Assembly: GCA_009103225.1 (NCBI GenBank)
Contig: RHPI01002503.1
Coordinates: 1,231,987 to 1,295,986, forward strand
Direction of reading: 5' to 3'
DNA: 64,000 bases
Source of the DNA: Chlorokybus atmophyticus
Lineage: Eukaryota; Streptophyta; Chlorokybophyceae; Chlorokybales; Chlorokybaceae
Shown here: positions 56,566 through 64,000 of the stretch, in pieces
Layout of the letters: each line of letters opens with the position of its first letter
Numbering within the stretch: position 1 is the stretch's first letter
Translations under genes and position numbers: made by a program
Notes under the pieces: generated by a model
Databases searched by the model: none
What the model saw: the letters and a program-made list of their open reading frames with translations, nothing else
Told to the model about the DNA's origin: nothing

Positions 56566-60840
<4,275 letters not shown>

Positions 60841-61321
60841 TTGCCAGTCTATCCTGAGCGCCACCTGTCTGCTGCTTTCTGTGATGCTGGGCACTGATGA
60901 TGTGTGCTGGGCCTAAAGCAAATATTCACTCGCGCAAATGCATGGCTTTGTCAAGTTCGGATCTTCGCAACGGAGAGAGGTTTCACTGTGAAGAGACAGC
61001 AAACCTGAACACTGCATCTCACAGAAGTGACCACACAAGACAACCACTCCACAAAGGGCACAACTGCGCAGAAGAAGCAACCTCACCATGTACATTCCAT
61101 GCGACACAGACTCGCTGTAACATCATTTCGTGAATGCTGCTCTTCTATGACACTAGCAGGACAAGTACACTCCTGGTATCCACATTAACTGCGGGCCATA
61201 ACACTGTTGGGAGGGGGGCTATCAGCTACAAACGATGCCAAACACATATTTCCACTACCGCAAACATGAATGTAATGTTGCACGGTGGTCATACCCAACA
61301 GTTACACATGTTGCTGGGTCA
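60841..61321. other. Intergenic between convergent genes
   Basis: This holds the 3' untranslated regions of the DYRK kinase and the transporter. No frame has domain support. Confidence 0.55.
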
Positions 61322-63499
61322 TCACGCGGGAGACTTGCTGCTCGTGACAGACAACAGCGGGGACTTTACTGTGGGCTCTCTGTCCGCCTCCGCATCCCCT
61401 TCATCCTTCTGCGTAGCCTTGGCTAACTCCCTGGACTTCATTGCCTGGCAAACACACGGATGTGAGTACAACCATCCTTTGAGTGATGCACTGTTTATTT
61501 TCAATGTAAACTTGTACTGCCATTCCGCTAAACCACCCAGGCATTGACCAAAAAGCTCACCTGCAGTTTCTGGTAGTTGTACCAGCAGACGGCAGCAAAA
61601 GCGAGGGAGTAGCCAATGAGGTTGAGTGGCGTGACGGGCGCGTAGAACAGCCACGCACTGAGCCCAATAAGCAGCCAGTCCTTCACCACGCCCGCCACGT
61701 TCATCGTCAACGCGCTCGTCTTACCAATCAGAAGGAACACCGCCAAATTCTACAGGAAAGAATGCAACACAAATTGATGGCCACCTTAGCTACTATGGCT
61801 GTTGACACAGTGCAATGCAATATGAGTCTGACTCACTAAGGGCGGGTGCATGCATGTTCGTAAGTGCCTCATACCAGTAGGAAGGCCACTCCGGCGTTGG
61901 AGAGGAAGATGGATGAGTCCCAGTGCAACGTGGTGTCGTTGCGCAGCGTTGGCAGCTCCAGGAATGTGAACGGGACCAGCAGGAACAGGAAGCAAACCTG
62001 GCATCCCCACGAGTTGGACACTTGCACACAGCATTACCATCACTGCTATATGAGGATACAACAAAACATGAGTTGCCAACTGCTGCTTCTCTCAAAGTGT
62101 CACGCTTACTGGAGAGATGTAGTAAAGAGAGGTGATGGGGTTCATTGTCACGCCTTGCGAGGTGAGCAGAATCTGCGACAACCAACACAACTCGTTGTTA
62201 TAGACAGTCTATTTAAGGGAACGAAACCAACAGCACAATGTCGTCAACTCAGAGTGCTCAGTGACAGCTGACACGCACTTTCTCCCCCACCAGTGTCTCA
62301 TTTTACCACAGTGTCTCATGCATGACACTACGAATTGCACACACTGTCAACCATGAAGAGGTCTACATCACACACCAACAAAACAATGTGCTGCATGTGT
62401 CTCGACTTGTTGTGCTCACCCACCTGCACCATGACAAGACGCACGGCCTCGGCCACGATAGCCGCCAGCTGGATGAACACACCCGTAGGCACAAAGTTGA
62501 TCTCACCATACGAAGCAACCGCCACACCAATGCTGATGACGATCATGTTGGTCATAATCTTCGCATGGAACGACTGCGACAACAACAGTGCCACAAATCA
62601 GCACCTCCACATGCAGTGCACACATGCATACACATGCGCACACTAACACATACGCACATGCGAGGAAGCACACACATAAAACGCCCCAGTTTCCACATAC
62701 TCACGCACACACACGTGCACACATGCAACACATGTGCGCACCTCCTTGCCGAAGAGGATGGAGATGGAGTACACGGCGACAGGCATGAGAGCCTTGAGCA
62801 TCTGGATGAATGAGACGGACAAGTACAAGTAGGCGGAGTTGCTGAACCACAGCGACGCCGCGTACAACGCTCCAATCGGCATCACCTGTGCATTCCATAA
62901 AATACACACGCTTATGCAAATGCATGCTTTACTTTACACGAACCACCATATACATGACAGTGAACAGACCAAGAAACGTATGCAATGCAATGCAATGCAA
63001 TGCATTGCTCTATCCCAATGCACATGCGTGTTGGCGTGCATGCGCGTGTGTGTGGGGGTGTATGCGGGAGTGCACATGTGTGTGTTGGGGGGACCATGTA
63101 TGCATAAGCGTGTACAATGTGTGTTTGCAGACCTGAGTGACGTATTGCTTGGAGGTCATGTCAAGTGGCTGAACCCAGCCCAGCACGCGGATGATGATGA
63201 ACGCCAGGACGGAGCAGAAGCCCATGTGAATCATCGTCAAAGCCTGCAACAGCGAGTCAGTCGAACAGCCATCTACCTCTACTACTCTTCTTCTCTCTAA
63301 GCACGCGATGCACACAATGCACACCCATATTCACATACACACATACCAGAGGGTAGGGAAACTTGTAGAAGAAGAGGACCCATTTGTTGTAAAGGATGAC
63401 GGTGGCTGACAGACAAATCCATATCGCCACGTAGGTGTACGCCTGCACAATGTGCTTCGCCACGGCGCTGCGGCTCTTCTCCTCAGGCCCCGCCGCCAT
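61322..63499 (-). CDS. Triose-phosphate-translocator-family transporter
   Basis: Eight exons (63347-63499, 63133-63243, 62742-62885, 62424-62573, 62110-62172, 61875-61997, 61561-61749, 61322-61444), all in phase 0, give 351 residues. About ten hydrophobic segments are visible. Family markers include [20 protein letters not shown], then [48 protein letters not shown] and [20 protein letters not shown], and YNYQKLQ at the end of the last helix. This matches the plant 'probable sugar phosphate/phosphate translocator' group (At3g11320/At5g05820 type) of the NST/TPT superfamily. These are antiporters of the Golgi or ER moving nucleotide sugars or sugar phosphates. The short N-terminus has no transit peptide, so a secretory-pathway membrane is inferred. 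The hydrophilic C-terminal tail carries no KKXX signal. The substrate cannot be told from sequence. Confidence 0.93.
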
Positions 63500-64000
63500 C
63501 TCTAATACCCTTCCCCTGGCCTGGTTAAGCCGCCCCCCTCTACCCCTCTGGCCTGGCCTGGGCCTGGGCCTGGCCCTGGCCTGCTTTGACCGCCCTCTCC
63601 TGTCACACAGTCAGTCAAACACAGACTCCACTCAACAAGCCGAGCCTGCACAATGCCGCCCCCTTGAGGATGTCCTCGTACACGCTACTCCTCCTCCGCC
63701 TCCTCGACTTCCTCCTTCTCCTCCGCCTCCGGCGCCGTAGCCGCCGCCGCCGTGAACTGACAGCACACTGCGCTGGCCTCAGCGTTGATGCTGGCCTAAG
63801 CTGGCAAAGCTGGCAAAACACAACACTATTGTTATTGCCAAGCAATGTGTGCGAAGACCTTTGCTCTAGCCAATGGATAGCGTAACTTGCCTCGACATGG
63901 GGTGCCTATCACGCGCACCAGGTGGGAGGGGGCTAGTCTTATACAAAGTTGTGAAAGCTGGTGAAAAAGGCGCAACGGTGCACGCCACACAGGCACATGA
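63500..64000. other. Upstream region of the transporter
   Basis: This contains GGCCTGG/GGGCCT repeats at 63541-63585 and CCT/CCG-rich low complexity at 63685-63755. No gene is supported up to the window end. Confidence 0.5.

Overview
This is a nuclear genome window from a green, chlorophyll b-type photosynthetic eukaryote, most likely a green alga on the chlorophyte/early streptophyte side. The genes have many short GT-AG introns (mostly 60-450 nt). Several products carry plastid transit peptides: transketolase, the ferredoxin-thioredoxin reductase catalytic chain, ferrochelatase with a chlorophyll-binding tail, the POR chaperone CPP1 and the nuclear photosystem II subunit PsbTn. The Copia primer-binding site matches a plant-type initiator tRNA. 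The sequence alone does not fix the genus. All exon models were built by hand from splice consensus, phase continuity and family similarity, with no transcript support.

Region 1 (1-19.4 kb) is repeat-dominated. It holds undefined ORFs and a Ty3/gypsy RNase H relic (1.5-3.1 kb). Next comes a plus-strand cluster with a Cys/His motif ORF, a Tudor-like domain and a phage-type DNA cytosine-5 methyltransferase carrying two in-frame stops (3.6-5.4 kb). A convergent, decayed transposase of KDZ/Plavaka type follows (6.3-8.9 kb). An almost pristine 4.9-kb Copia retrotransposon (9303-14207) sits inside an exon of an unidentified plus-strand gene. From 15 to 19.2 kb is a gene-poor tract with many perfect palindromes.

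Region 2 (19.4-25.3 kb) is sparse, with PsbTn and a NifU-domain-like plastid protein that lacks the cluster-binding cysteines. Region 3 (25.3-37.4 kb) holds a WW-domain protein with an embedded HExxH metallopeptidase, divergent from XRCC3. A GH16 glucanase follows, divergent from plastid transketolase. 37.4-40.7 kb has no recognised gene and contains a poly-G run abutting an assembly gap. Region 4 (40.7-63.5 kb) is gene-dense: importin-5 (divergent from LSG1), FTR catalytic chain, CPP1, ferrochelatase (divergent from a plant-type DYRK kinase) and a triose-phosphate-translocator-family transporter.

Functionally the host genes serve plastid carbon metabolism and redox control (TKT, FTRC), tetrapyrrole synthesis (ferrochelatase, CPP1), photosystem II (PsbTn), ribosome and nuclear transport (LSG1, IPO5), DNA repair (XRCC3) and signalling (DYRK). 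They are ordinary neighbours, not an operon. The two features that look least described are the KDZ-type transposase next to a phage-like cytosine methyltransferase with chromatin-reader-like domains, and the WW-metallopeptidase.
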